Shown: positions 1-6,366, counted from the first letter of the stretch. The stretch: 11,775 nucleotides of DNA from Peptococcaceae bacterium UBA4997 (GCA_002398485.1 DGYV01000044.1:1-11775), one strand, 5' to 3'. Notes: generated by a model not told the origin, from the letters alone. Program-made: numbers and translations.

Positions 1-24
1 GCGTTCAAACTTTTGTTTACCCAC
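1..24 (-). CDS. tuf: Start of a truncated gene, probably elongation factor Tu
   Basis: The last 24 bases of the window, read on the minus strand, open with GTG and encode MGKQKFER. A ribosome binding site (AAGGGGG) lies about nine bases upstream and a near-consensus promoter lies further up. EF-Tu proteins start with a short basic stretch followed by KFER just before the first GTPase strand, so this start fits EF-Tu, the GTPase that brings aminoacyl-tRNA to the ribosome. Only eight residues are visible, so the identity is an inference. That a gene starts here is better supported than which gene it is. A separately promoted tuf outside the str operon would be consistent with a second tuf copy. 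The rest of the gene lies beyond the left edge. Confidence 0.5.
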
Positions 25-112
25 TTAAATTTACCCCCTTGCAAATTAATTGATTACTTTTTTTCAGCACTACATAAAGAACCTTATCAGGGATGCCGAC
101 AAAGTTTTGATA
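25..112 (-). other. 5' untranslated leader of the edge gene
   Basis: About 85 to 90 bases separate the predicted transcription start near 111 from the GTG start at 24. The stretch is AT-rich and ends in an AAGGGGG ribosome binding site at roughly 34-40. No convincing terminator-antiterminator pair or riboswitch core was recognised in it. The length is long for a constitutive housekeeping gene but not exceptional. Confidence 0.45.
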
Positions 113-117
113 TTGCT

Positions 118-146
118 ATTCTATAGCAAAAAACTCACCTTGTCAA
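118..146 (-). promoter_or_regulatory. Strong sigma-A promoter of the edge gene
   Basis: On the minus strand a perfect -35 box TTGACA (141-146) is followed after exactly 17 bases by TAGAAT (118-123), a five-of-six match to the -10 consensus. It lies downstream of pyrD and points towards the gene at the left edge. The -10 box sits inside a perfect 7-bp dyad (113-129, arms TTGCTAT and ATAGCAA around AGA), so binding of a regulator or a hairpin at the very 5' end of the transcript is conceivable. Confidence 0.75.
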
Positions 147-185
147 ATACTCTTTATCAATAAATACGTATAAAGCAAAGCTATT

Positions 186-1112
186 TTAGAGCTTGCCTGG
201 CAAAGCCGCACCTATTATCTGTTTTATATCGGCAATACCCTCTTTAATAAGCCATTCTTCCAAACCTTCAATAACTTTTATGGGAGTCATTGGGTCTACC
301 ATTGTACCTGAACCTATAGCTATAGCGGTTGCACCCGCCATCATAAATTGCAGCGCATCCTCCGCAGTCATAATACCCCCCATACCTATTATAGGTATTT
401 TTACAGCCTGCGCCACCTGCCATACCATACGCACGGCCACAGGATGTACTGCAGGGCCCGATAAACCACCAACCTTGTTGCCTAACAAGGGGCTCCTGCT
501 TTCAATATCTATTTCCATACCTAAAAGAGTATTGATAAGAGAAACGGCATCGGCCCCCGCCTTTTCAACAGCCTTAGCTATTTCAACTATATTGGTAACA
601 TTTGGAGAAAGCTTTACTATCATAGGAAGATTAGTGTTTTGGCGAACCTCCTTCACCACAGCAGCAGCAGTTTCGGGTTTGGCACCATGAGCCATACCAC
701 CCGCGCTGACATTGGGGCAGGAAATATTTACCTCAAGCGCAGCCACCCCTTGAACATTGCTTACCATTGCCGCAACCTTGCCGTAATCCTCTACCGCTCC
801 GCCCGCTATGTTTACTATGACCGCCAAATCATGCTGAACCACCCAGGGCAATTCTTTTTGCGTAACTTTTACCGCTCCGGGATTCTGTAACCCTACACAA
901 TTCAAAAGCCCTGCGGGCGTTTCGGCAATCCTGGGCATATTATTCCCCAACCTTGGCTCAAGAGTAGTACCTTTAACGGATATACCGCCCAGCCTTTCCA
1001 AGGGGAAAATACGGTTCAATTCTCTACCATAACCACAAGTACCTGAAGCAGTCATCACCGGGTTTTTCATTTTTATTCCCGCGAATTCCACAGCCAAATT
1101 CGGTTTATTCAT
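186..1112 (-). CDS. pyrD: Dihydroorotate dehydrogenase B, catalytic subunit PyrD
   Basis: This is the FMN-containing catalytic subunit of the type 1B dihydroorotate dehydrogenase, which oxidises dihydroorotate to orotate in cytosolic pyrimidine synthesis and passes electrons to NAD through PyrK. The 308 residues match the usual family length and form one TIM barrel. Visible signatures are VKGTT (residues 46-50), the active-site loop NISCPNV with Cys132 as the expected catalytic base (class 1 enzymes use Cys, class 2 use Ser), KLSPNVT (167-173), GGLSGPA (215-221) and the phosphate-binding IIGMGGI (241-247). The ATG at 1112 lies inside the last codons of pyrK (8-nt overlap), and AGAGGT at 1121-1126 serves as its ribosome binding site, which implies translational coupling. 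No convincing intrinsic terminator follows, so read-through into the next gene is possible. Confidence 0.97.
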   Translation of the reverse strand: MNKPNLAVEFAGIKMKNPVMTASGTCGYGRELNRIFPLERLGGISVKGTTLEPRLGNNMPRIAETPAGLLNCVGLQNPGAVKVTQKELPWVVQHDLAVIVNIAGGAVEDYGKVAAMVSNVQGVAALEVNISCPNVSAGGMAHGAKPETAAAVVKEVRQNTNLPMIVKLSPNVTNIVEIAKAVEKAGADAVSLINTLLGMEIDIESRSPLLGNKVGGLSGPAVHPVAVRMVWQVAQAVKIPIIGMGGIMTAEDALQFMMAGATAIAIGSGTMVDPMTPIKVIEGLEEWLIKEGIADIKQIIGAALPGKL

Positions 1113-1896
1113 GCCATATCACCTCTTCTGCATCAAATACGGGTCCTTCATAACATACTCTGGCCAAGCCATGGCTGCCATCCTCTTTTTTATGGCCGCA
1201 CACACAGCCCATGCAAATACCTATACCACAGCCCATCCTCTCCTCCAAAGATACTTGACAGGGAATACCATATAAAGCAGTGATTTTTGCTACATTTTTC
1301 ATCATTATCATAGAACCGCAGCAATATACCCTATCTATTTTCTGCTCTTTGAGGATATTTTCAAGACCCATTGTGGCCAAACCCTTGCTGCCAAAGCTGC
1401 CATCATCCGTATAAATATCAACCGCCATACACAAGTCAGCCAATTTGTCCAAACCAAGCAGCATAGCTTCGGTACGCGCACCAACTATAATATTGTTGCT
1501 TATATCTTTATTATGAAGTTCCTTGATCAATGAATATATTGGAGCCATACCTACACCGCCGGCAATACAAACAACATTTTTATCCGTTTCCGTAATTTTA
1601 AAACCATTGCCCAACGGTGCAATCACTGGCAACGCATCATCCACCTTGACTTCAGCCAGAAGCTTGGTGCCACGACCTTTTATCATAAATAAAATCTCAA
1701 TTATACCCAACGTTTTATCCGAATCATAAATAGCCATTGGACGCCCTAAAAAAGGATCATTCACCACAGTTGGTTTGATCATCAAAAACTGGCCCGCTTT
1801 CGCCTCAGCGGCAACCTTAGGAGAATATAACTTAAGCTTGCGAAAATTGGGCTTGACCTCTTTATTTTCCAAAACCCTGGCATTTTCTAAATTCAT
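1105..1896 (-). CDS. pyrK: Dihydroorotate dehydrogenase B, electron transfer subunit PyrK
   Basis: PyrK is the FAD and [2Fe-2S] subunit that carries electrons from PyrD's FMN to NAD+, forming the PyrD2K2 complex. The 263 residues show the ferredoxin-reductase layout. An FAD-binding beta-barrel with GRPMAIYD (51-58) comes first. A nucleotide-binding domain with IAGGVGMAPIYSL (111-123) follows. The C-terminal cysteine cluster Cys223, Cys228, Cys231 and Cys248 (spacing C-x4-C-x2-C-x16-C) is typical of the PyrK iron-sulfur site. An extra Cys233 sits beside it. The start is ATG at 1896 behind GGAGGAAA (1904-1911). It is the first gene of a two-gene unit, with its own promoter about 30 bases upstream. 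In Bacillus the pair lies inside one large pyr operon. Here no other pyr gene is visible upstream, since a terminated regulator gene precedes it. Confidence 0.97.
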   Translation of the reverse strand: MNLENARVLENKEVKPNFRKLKLYSPKVAAEAKAGQFLMIKPTVVNDPFLGRPMAIYDSDKTLGIIEILFMIKGRGTKLLAEVKVDDALPVIAPLGNGFKITETDKNVVCIAGGVGMAPIYSLIKELHNKDISNNIIVGARTEAMLLGLDKLADLCMAVDIYTDDGSFGSKGLATMGLENILKEQKIDRVYCCGSMIMMKNVAKITALYGIPCQVSLEERMGCGIGICMGCVCGHKKEDGSHGLARVCYEGPVFDAEEVIWHE

Positions 1897-1927
1897 AAAA
1901 CGATTTCCTCCTGCCCTTATTTAATAT

Positions 1928-1956
1928 ATTATAACATCAGTAATTCTTTCTGCAAA
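1928..1956 (-). promoter_or_regulatory. Promoter of pyrK-pyrD
   Basis: On the minus strand a perfect TATAAT (1928-1933) is preceded by TG one base upstream, giving an extended -10. A -35 of TTGCAG (1950-1955, 16-bp spacing) or TTTGCA (17-bp spacing) lies behind it. Transcription would start near 1921, leaving a leader of only about 25 bases before the pyrK ATG. That is too short for a PyrR-type antiterminator/terminator, so any control must act at this promoter. Confidence 0.7.
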
Positions 1957-1975
1957 ATTAAATTTCTGTTTTGCC

Positions 1976-2011
1976 CAAAAAAAAACGAGTATGAATGCTC
2001 ATCTCGTTTTT
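1976..2011 (-). terminator. Intrinsic terminator after the PucR-family gene
   Basis: A hairpin with outer arms AAAAACGAG (1981-1989) and CTCGTTTTT (2003-2011), inner arms ATGA/TCAT and an ATGC loop, has a single-base bulge at 1990. On the minus strand it runs into nine consecutive T (1977-1985). It begins 11 bases past the stop codon at 2022. The other strand is also T-rich after the stem, so it could work in both directions. Confidence 0.85.
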
Positions 2012-2021
2012 ATTTAAGTTT

Positions 2022-3593
2022 TTAGGCATTTTTAGCTTTTAAAATATCCAATATTTTAAGGCCTATATAATATTCCAACCTTTGCTCACCTTGATCAAAA
2101 TGCAAACCTGATATTTCCCCTATCCTATCCAGCCTGTACTGCAAAGTTTTATAATGTACAAACATTTCCTCAGCCGTACGCCTTGCGTTACCGGCATTCT
2201 TCAAATAGCTGGCAAGGGTCGATATCAAATCAATATTGGAATGTATATCATAAGCCTGTAAACGCAAGAGCCCTTTGGGAACATAAGAAAGCAATCTTTT
2301 ATCATCGTTTATTTGGGCAAGCAAACGGTAAATACCCATTTCCTTAAAAAAAATAAAGTGCTCATCCTTGTTATAAAAACGACCTATCTGCATGGCCTCC
2401 TTCGCTTCACCAAAACTAAGGCCTGCATAAGTCAATTCCTCAAAGGTTTCGCCAACCCCAAAGAAAACCTGCTCAACACCATAGGATATAAGCATTTTAT
2501 AAAACAGATCACAAAAGTTTCTTAAGTAAAGCTCATCATGGGAAGACAAACCAAGTAAAATTGCATAATCTGTGCTGTTTCCTAAATTTACAGCTGCCAA
2601 AACCTCACCCGGCATATGGAAATAAATAGGCCAGGTCCAGTTCCTTTCCACGTTGCTTTCGTTTTTATTAAAATCGTTTTTCATATGCACAACCAAAATA
2701 GTGTATACGGGGCATTCCTTAAGGCCTAAAAGTTCGGCACGTCTTTTGGCAATTTCCAAGGATTGGATATGGCCTGAAATAAGATCCTCCAAAAGCTCAC
2801 CACTGAAACGCGCTTTAACATCATCCAAACTTTTTTGCTTACCCATTTGTGCCAAAATCACAGGTACTATATTGGCAACTTCCTCCTGGCGTTCCACTGT
2901 GGGAGATTTACTGCCGCATCTCATTATCCAATGTCCTTTTATTTGGTTATTGACACTTAAAGGTACAGCATAATAATATTCACCCTGATAAACCCAAGTA
3001 GTGCTTTCACTGGTCAAATGCAAGGTAGAAGCGTCAAAAATTTCATCCGAAAGCCAGCCGGCGGGTACCTGCGCCAAAGGTATACCTTGATTATCAACAA
3101 TGGCACTGGGAAAATGCCATAAGTGTTCAAGAAAAATCAGCTTCTCCTCCAGCGTATTGTCGATCATGGTCATTTCAGCGATTTTACGGCAAATATGAGC
3201 AGATTCCTTATTGATTATTTCTTCCATTAAAGGACGGATTATTTCACTGTAATCTACCTGTGAGCTAACTTCAAGTATAGGCAGGCCAACTACATTGGCA
3301 ACATCTATCATCACGGAGGAAACCCCCTCCAAAAAACTTTGATTTTTCACAACCAAGGCAGCAACATCACTTGCTGCCATAGATTGGATTATGCTTGCCT
3401 GATGACTTCTTTGTTTAGCTAAAGCAAAGGAACTTGCTAAAACCAAATCATGACCCTTGATCCATTGTACAGCCTCCGGAACCTCCATCATGGTTATATG
3501 CTCTATTTCTCTATCCAAACCGGAAACACCCGCTACTAAACGAGCATTGGCAAGTGCGCCTATTTTCAGTGCATCCCTTACTGAAATACCCAT
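2022..3593 (-). CDS. PucR/CdaR-family transcriptional regulator
   Basis: This 523-residue protein has the three-part architecture of PucR-type regulators. The N-terminal PucR domain is at about residues 8-125, where purine-catabolism and related regulators sense ligands. A CdaR GGDEF-like domain follows at about 290-410. A C-terminal helix-turn-helix (HTH_30 type) lies at about 455-515, with the segment NARRTAEEMFVHYKTLQYRL carrying the family's usual A-x-x-L/M-x-x-H-x-x-T-x-x-Y-R-L pattern. No membrane segment is evident. ATG at 3593 follows AAGGAG (3601-3606) at a normal distance. The gene is monocistronic, with terminators before and after it. The ligand and targets cannot be read from the sequence. 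Known family members control purine catabolism, sugar diacid, amino acid or proline genes. Its neighbour pyrKD is a possible but unproven target. Confidence 0.9.
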   Translation of the reverse strand: MGISVRDALKIGALANARLVAGVSGLDREIEHITMMEVPEAVQWIKGHDLVLASSFALAKQRSHQASIIQSMAASDVAALVVKNQSFLEGVSSVMIDVANVVGLPILEVSSQVDYSEIIRPLMEEIINKESAHICRKIAEMTMIDNTLEEKLIFLEHLWHFPSAIVDNQGIPLAQVPAGWLSDEIFDASTLHLTSESTTWVYQGEYYYAVPLSVNNQIKGHWIMRCGSKSPTVERQEEVANIVPVILAQMGKQKSLDDVKARFSGELLEDLISGHIQSLEIAKRRAELLGLKECPVYTILVVHMKNDFNKNESNVERNWTWPIYFHMPGEVLAAVNLGNSTDYAILLGLSSHDELYLRNFCDLFYKMLISYGVEQVFFGVGETFEELTYAGLSFGEAKEAMQIGRFYNKDEHFIFFKEMGIYRLLAQINDDKRLLSYVPKGLLRLQAYDIHSNIDLISTLASYLKNAGNARRTAEEMFVHYKTLQYRLDRIGEISGLHFDQGEQRLEYYIGLKILDILKAKNA

Positions 3594-3634
3594 AACAATA
3601 CTCCTTTTTTGTCGAATTTACCCGATATGTCTAT

Positions 3635-3640
3635 ATTATA
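3635..3640 (-). promoter_or_regulatory. Candidate -10 box for the PucR-family gene
   Basis: A perfect TATAAT on the minus strand lies about 40 bases upstream of the ATG at 3593, inside the 180-base gap after the rplS terminator. The -35 region 17-18 bases further up (GC-rich, around 3658-3663) is a poor match to TTGACA, which would fit a weak or activator-dependent promoter. A second candidate (GATAAT with TTGTGT 18 bases upstream) lies further up in the same gap, around 3700. Nothing else was recognised between 3594 and 3740. Confidence 0.4.
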
Positions 3641-3740
3641 TACCACAATGGATAAAACCGCCAGCACTTTTTTAAAGTTTTTCTCCTTTTCATTTAATAT
3701 ATTATCCAAAACTCTTAATAATACACACAAATCCACAAAA

Positions 3741-3766
3741 GAAAAGAGAGCTTTTAAAAAGCTCTC
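3741..3766 (-). terminator. Intrinsic terminator after rplS
   Basis: A perfect 10-bp inverted repeat (GAGAGCTTTT at 3746-3755, AAAAGCTCTC at 3757-3766) begins nine bases past the rplS stop. It is followed on the minus strand by TTTTCTTTT, a slightly interrupted T tract. It marks the 3' end of the ylxM-to-rplS ribosomal and SRP cluster. Confidence 0.85.
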
Positions 3767-3774
3767 CTTAAAAA

Positions 3775-4116
3775 CTATCTAATTTCCTTAATACGAGCTG
3801 CCTTACCTTTCAAATCACGCAAATAGTACAGTTTGGCACGGCGAACCTTGCCTCTGCGCATTACTTGAATTTGAGCAAGCCTTGGAGAATGTACGGGGAA
3901 AGTCCTTTCAACACCAACACCATAGCTGATACGGCGAACGGTAAAGCTTTCACGAACACCCGCACCCTGACGTTTTATGCATACACCTTCATATTGCTGA
4001 ATACGTTCTTTACCACCTTCAACAACCTTAACAGATACTTTTACGGTATCGCCGGCACGGAAAGCGGGAATATCATTACGCAACTGCTCTTTTTCCAAAT
4101 TCTCAATCAGGTTCAT
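3775..4116 (-). CDS. rplS: 50S ribosomal protein L19
   Basis: L19 sits at the 30S-50S interface of the ribosome. The 113 residues match the usual length of about 115. The sequence holds the family hallmarks: [13 protein letters not shown] (19-31), [11 protein letters not shown] (41-51), [19 protein letters not shown] (60-78) and [20 protein letters not shown] (92-111). The start is set at ATG 4116, eight bases behind AAGGAGG (4125-4131). An in-frame TTG two codons upstream (4122) would sit only two bases from that site and is unlikely. rplS follows trmD by 118 bases, an unusually wide gap for this cluster, and the gap holds its own promoter. A terminator follows the gene. Confidence 0.98.
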   Translation of the reverse strand: MNLIENLEKEQLRNDIPAFRAGDTVKVSVKVVEGGKERIQQYEGVCIKRQGAGVRESFTVRRISYGVGVERTFPVHSPRLAQIQVMRRGKVRRAKLYYLRDLKGKAARIKEIR

Positions 4117-4124
4117 TATCAATA

Positions 4125-4131
4125 CCTCCTT
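4125..4131 (-). promoter_or_regulatory. rplS: Ribosome binding site fixing the rplS start
   Basis: AAGGAGG on the minus strand is spaced eight bases from ATG at 4116 but only two bases from the in-frame TTG at 4122. This decides the start in favour of the ATG. Confidence 0.85.
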
Positions 4132-4191
4132 ATATTTCCCAAACGTTCATACCGTTTCCATACGATAGCGGACCGCCTGTATTACAAATGC
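4132..4191 (-). promoter_or_regulatory. Untranslated leader of rplS, possibly structured
   Basis: About 75 bases lie between the predicted transcription start near 4191 and the rplS ATG. A small hairpin can be drawn at 4160-4182 on the minus strand (ATAC/GTAT lower stem, GCG/CGC upper stem with a GTC loop), and a weaker one (AACG/CGTT) follows. Ribosomal protein L19 leaders that bind their own product are known in Bacillota. Whether this leader matches that family was not established, because no consensus could be aligned by eye. Confidence 0.3.
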
Positions 4192-4197
4192 CAATAT

Positions 4198-4226
4198 AGT
4201 ATAGCACAGCTTTTTAAGTTTAGCAA
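4198..4226 (-). promoter_or_regulatory. Internal promoter for rplS
   Basis: On the minus strand TTGCTA (4221-4226) is followed after 17 bases by TATACT (4198-4203), with TG one base before the -10 (extended -10). It lies 9 to 37 bases past the trmD stop. No terminator separates trmD from it, so rplS can probably be transcribed both from the ylxM promoter and from here. Confidence 0.65.
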
Positions 4227-4234
4227 TAGAGTTT

Positions 4235-5539
4235 TTAACTTTTTTCGCCCAACAACCTATCCATAATAATAGATGCAGCACTTCTTACGGAAAGGTGATT
4301 ATACACGCCCACTCCGTAAATAGGGCGAAGCACATAATCGCAGCTTTGTAGGATCTCCCCCGTTAAGCCCCAGCCCGTACCCAGCAATATCACATAATCC
4401 GCTTTTTTGTTTTCTATTACATCCCTCATCTGGGAAAAACCAAGCATATTTTCCCTGGCCTGGGCAGAAGTGCCTATAAGCACAGGCTCATTCCCCGTTA
4501 CTTCACGAATATAGGTTTTTACATCCTCAAGGCTGTCTTTTAAACGCACCCTGGCCAATGCCTCATGCCTGTTCGGGTTATAACGGGCACCGAACCCCCT
4601 TTCCCAATGCCTTAATAAATTGCCTATAACTTCTTTTTGACCGGCCAGTGGCTGCACTATGAAATACCCTGCCAAGTCATAGGTAGTGGCCGCTCTTGCT
4701 ATATCATGCAAATCCAAATTCGTAATCGAGGTATTGATTATATCCTGCTTTTTGTTATAAACGGGATAATGAAGAAGGCTTATCCAAACCCTGCTGTTTT
4801 TGGGTGCTTGGGCGGCTATTTCTTCCAGCATCTTTTTATCCTCTGTAGTCAGATAAGCATTGGAAAGCAAATCCTTCCTACGCTTATAGGTAAGCTCAAG
4901 CGCCTTTTTCCTGCGCCATACCCTAATGGCTTCATGATTACCCGAAAGCAAAACTTCAGGCACAGCAAAACCCTTATATACAGGCGGCCTGGTATATTGA
5001 GGATATTCCAAAAGCCCATCGCTAAAGCTTTCCTCCTCCGCAGAAGTTTCATCTCCCAAAACCCCCGGTAAAAGGCGAATAACACTGTCTGCCATGATCA
5101 TGGCGGGAAGTTCACCACCCGTTAATACAAAATCTCCTACAGATAAAACCTCGGCCTCCAAAAGCTCCTCCACCCTTTGGTCTATGCCCTCGTAATGACC
5201 GCAAACAAAAATCACCTGCTCAGCTTTTGCCAGCTCAGCCGCTTTGGCTTGGCTGAACAATTCACCCGCAGGACTTGTAATGATCACTTTTACATCGCCC
5301 GGTTTGGCTGCCTGCTCTTTGGCCGCCTCCACCGCGGCGCAAATAGGCTCAGGCTTCATCACCATGCCAGCTCCACCACCATAAAGACGGTCATCCGTCA
5401 TGGCATGCTTATCCAAAGCAAAGCTCCTTATATCTGTAATATTCAATTCAACTAAATTTTTTCCCCTTGCTCTTTTAACAATGCTTGCATCCATGGGCGC
5501 AAACATTTCAGGAAAAACCGTAAGAATATCTATACGCAT
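4235..5539 (-). CDS. trmD: TrmD tRNA (guanine37-N1)-methyltransferase fused to a second SPOUT (Tm1570-like) domain
   Basis: Residues 1 to about 243 are a complete TrmD, which methylates N1 of G37 next to the anticodon using S-adenosylmethionine and prevents +1 frameshifting. Visible motifs are MRIDILTVFPEMF, DDRLYGGGAGMVMKPEP (49-65), CGHYEGIDQR (113-122), the knot loop SVGDFVLTGGELPA (133-146), and LLEYPQYTRPP (176-186). TrmD normally ends at about 240-255 residues. Here it continues to 434 with a second domain (about 250-430) having LHYPVYNK (256-263), ILLGTGWGLTGEI (384-396) and the knot-like end NHLSVRSAASIIMDRLLG (414-431). This resembles the SPOUT family of Thermotoga Tm1570, encoded beside trmD in some bacteria, whose RNA substrate I do not know. 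The frame is continuous. ATG at 5539 follows AAGGGG, nine bases after rimM. Confidence 0.95.
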   Translation of the reverse strand: MRIDILTVFPEMFAPMDASIVKRARGKNLVELNITDIRSFALDKHAMTDDRLYGGGAGMVMKPEPICAAVEAAKEQAAKPGDVKVIITSPAGELFSQAKAAELAKAEQVIFVCGHYEGIDQRVEELLEAEVLSVGDFVLTGGELPAMIMADSVIRLLPGVLGDETSAEEESFSDGLLEYPQYTRPPVYKGFAVPEVLLSGNHEAIRVWRRKKALELTYKRRKDLLSNAYLTTEDKKMLEEIAAQAPKNSRVWISLLHYPVYNKKQDIINTSITNLDLHDIARAATTYDLAGYFIVQPLAGQKEVIGNLLRHWERGFGARYNPNRHEALARVRLKDSLEDVKTYIREVTGNEPVLIGTSAQARENMLGFSQMRDVIENKKADYVILLGTGWGLTGEILQSCDYVLRPIYGVGVYNHLSVRSAASIIMDRLLGEKS

Positions 5540-5548
5540 AATTACCCC

Positions 5549-6067
5549 TTAATCCCTTAAGCCCTCAGGCAGGACAACATCTACCCTGCCTGCCGCCACA
5601 TCTATTTTTTGGACTATGCTTTTTAAGGCAGGCAAAAGTATTTCCTTGGTATTTTCATCTTTTTTTACAACATATATATCATTGGCTCCTGTGGTAAATA
5701 TATCCACCACCTGCCCCAAATACTCCTCACCTTCATATACATTCAAGCCTATCAGATCAAAATGATAATAATGCCCTTCAGGCAATTTTGCCAAAGCGCT
5801 TTTATCTATTTTGATATATGTGTGTAACAAGGCATGGGCACTGTCCCTATCATCTATGCCTTTAAATTTTAAAAGCATAAGGCCTTTATGGATTTGCATA
5901 CTTTCAACTTCAAATTCCTTGTTTGGCTTTTCCAGCCAAAGCTTATTACCAACGGCAAAACGCCCTAAAGGGTTATCCGTAAGAGGCTCTACTTTGATAA
6001 AACCCTTGATCCCGTGCGCACCTGTGATCTCGCCCACCTTGATTTCATATTTTAAATTCTCGTTCAT
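5549..6067 (-). CDS. rimM: Ribosome maturation factor RimM
   Basis: RimM assists assembly of the 30S head, binding ribosomal protein S19 and acting during 16S rRNA maturation. The 172 residues match family size. The N-terminal RimM domain carries VGEITGAHGIKGFIKVEPLTD (11-31, here the glycine-rich AHGIKG core). A C-terminal PRC-barrel (about 98-172) carries YYHFDLIGLNVY (100-111), GANDIYVV (127-134) and LLPALKSIV (144-152). ATG at 6067 sits behind GGAGG at a normal distance. It lies nine bases upstream of trmD, the usual pairing in bacteria. A strong hairpin separates it from khpA upstream, so its level may differ from that of the earlier operon genes. Confidence 0.97.
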   Translation of the reverse strand: MNENLKYEIKVGEITGAHGIKGFIKVEPLTDNPLGRFAVGNKLWLEKPNKEFEVESMQIHKGLMLLKFKGIDDRDSAHALLHTYIKIDKSALAKLPEGHYYHFDLIGLNVYEGEEYLGQVVDIFTTGANDIYVVKKDENTKEILLPALKSIVQKIDVAAGRVDVVLPEGLRD

Positions 6068-6088
6068 ATCTACCCCTCCAAATGGGAT

Positions 6089-6113
6089 AAAAGGGGCTCA
6101 AAAGAGCCCCTTT
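6089..6113 (-). terminator. Strong hairpin between khpA and rimM (intra-operon terminator or attenuator)
   Basis: A perfect 10-bp GC-rich stem (AAAGGGGCTC at 6090-6099, GAGCCCCTTT at 6104-6113) has an AAAA loop in the + strand. On the minus strand it is followed by only TTTT and then ATCCC, so termination may be partial. On the plus strand the T tract is longer (TTTGTTTTT). It lies in the 71-base gap between khpA and rimM. It could be a partial terminator, a processing site or an mRNA-stabilising 3' end for the upstream genes. Confidence 0.7.
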
Positions 6114-6119
6114 GTTTTT

Positions 6120-6134
6120 AATAGCTTTGCTATT
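6120..6134 (-). repeat. Short inverted repeat just past khpA
   Basis: AATAGC and GCTATT (6-bp arms, TTT loop on the plus strand) lie four bases past the khpA stop and upstream of the larger hairpin at 6089-6113. Together they form tandem hairpins in the 71-base gap. The short arms make chance possible. Confidence 0.4.
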
Positions 6135-6138
6135 CAAA

Positions 6139-6366
6139 CTACATAATATCCAAATTGGCTTTTTTGCCTTCTTTGGTAGCCACTGCCTTTAATACCGTGC
6201 GTATAGCTTTGGCAATACGGCCTTGTTTACCGATAACCTTACCCATATCCTCAGAAGCAGTACGCAATTCCAAGTTTACTAATTTGTCATTCTCACTGGC
6301 AGTAACCTGTACCTCATCAGGCTGAGTAACCAGAGAGCGGGCAATATGCTCAACCACATCTTTCAT
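6139..6366 (-). CDS. khpA: KH-domain RNA-binding protein KhpA (YlqC)
   Basis: This is a 75-residue single KH-domain protein. In Bacillota KhpA pairs with KhpB (Jag/EloR) and binds many RNAs, with roles in cell elongation and small-RNA regulation reported in streptococci and other species. The KH signature GxxG is seen as GKQG (residues 46-49) within VIGKQGRIAKAIR (44-56), and the N-terminal part (MKDVVEHIARSLV) is typical of the YlqC family. ATG at 6366 follows GGGGGAG at about eight bases. The gene lies between rpsP and rimM, its standard place. The Bacillus neighbour ylqD is absent. The length is normal for the family. Confidence 0.95.
   Translation of the reverse strand: MKDVVEHIARSLVTQPDEVQVTASENDKLVNLELRTASEDMGKVIGKQGRIAKAIRTVLKAVATKEGKKANLDIM

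Noticed and set aside
70..85. A start-stop element (ATG TAG with AAGG upstream) in the leader of the edge gene
   Set aside because: Six bases in an AT-rich leader are expected by chance, and there is no further support.
175..185. An 11-base sequence (GCAAAGCTATT) at the pyrD end that recurs inverted at 6120-6130
   Set aside because: Two short copies in AT-rich intergenic DNA are not enough to claim a repeat family.
193..690. A 165-codon open frame on the plus strand, antisense to pyrD
   Set aside because: It is opposite conserved PyrD motifs, has low-complexity composition and no ribosome binding site.
1897..1976. A possible PyrR-type attenuator or riboswitch before pyrK
   Set aside because: The predicted leader is about 25 bases. 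The only hairpin nearby is the terminator of the upstream gene.
4849..5085. A 78-codon open frame on the minus strand inside trmD, in another frame
   Set aside because: It overlaps conserved TrmD sequence. The TrmD frame is continuous, so there is no frameshift to explain.
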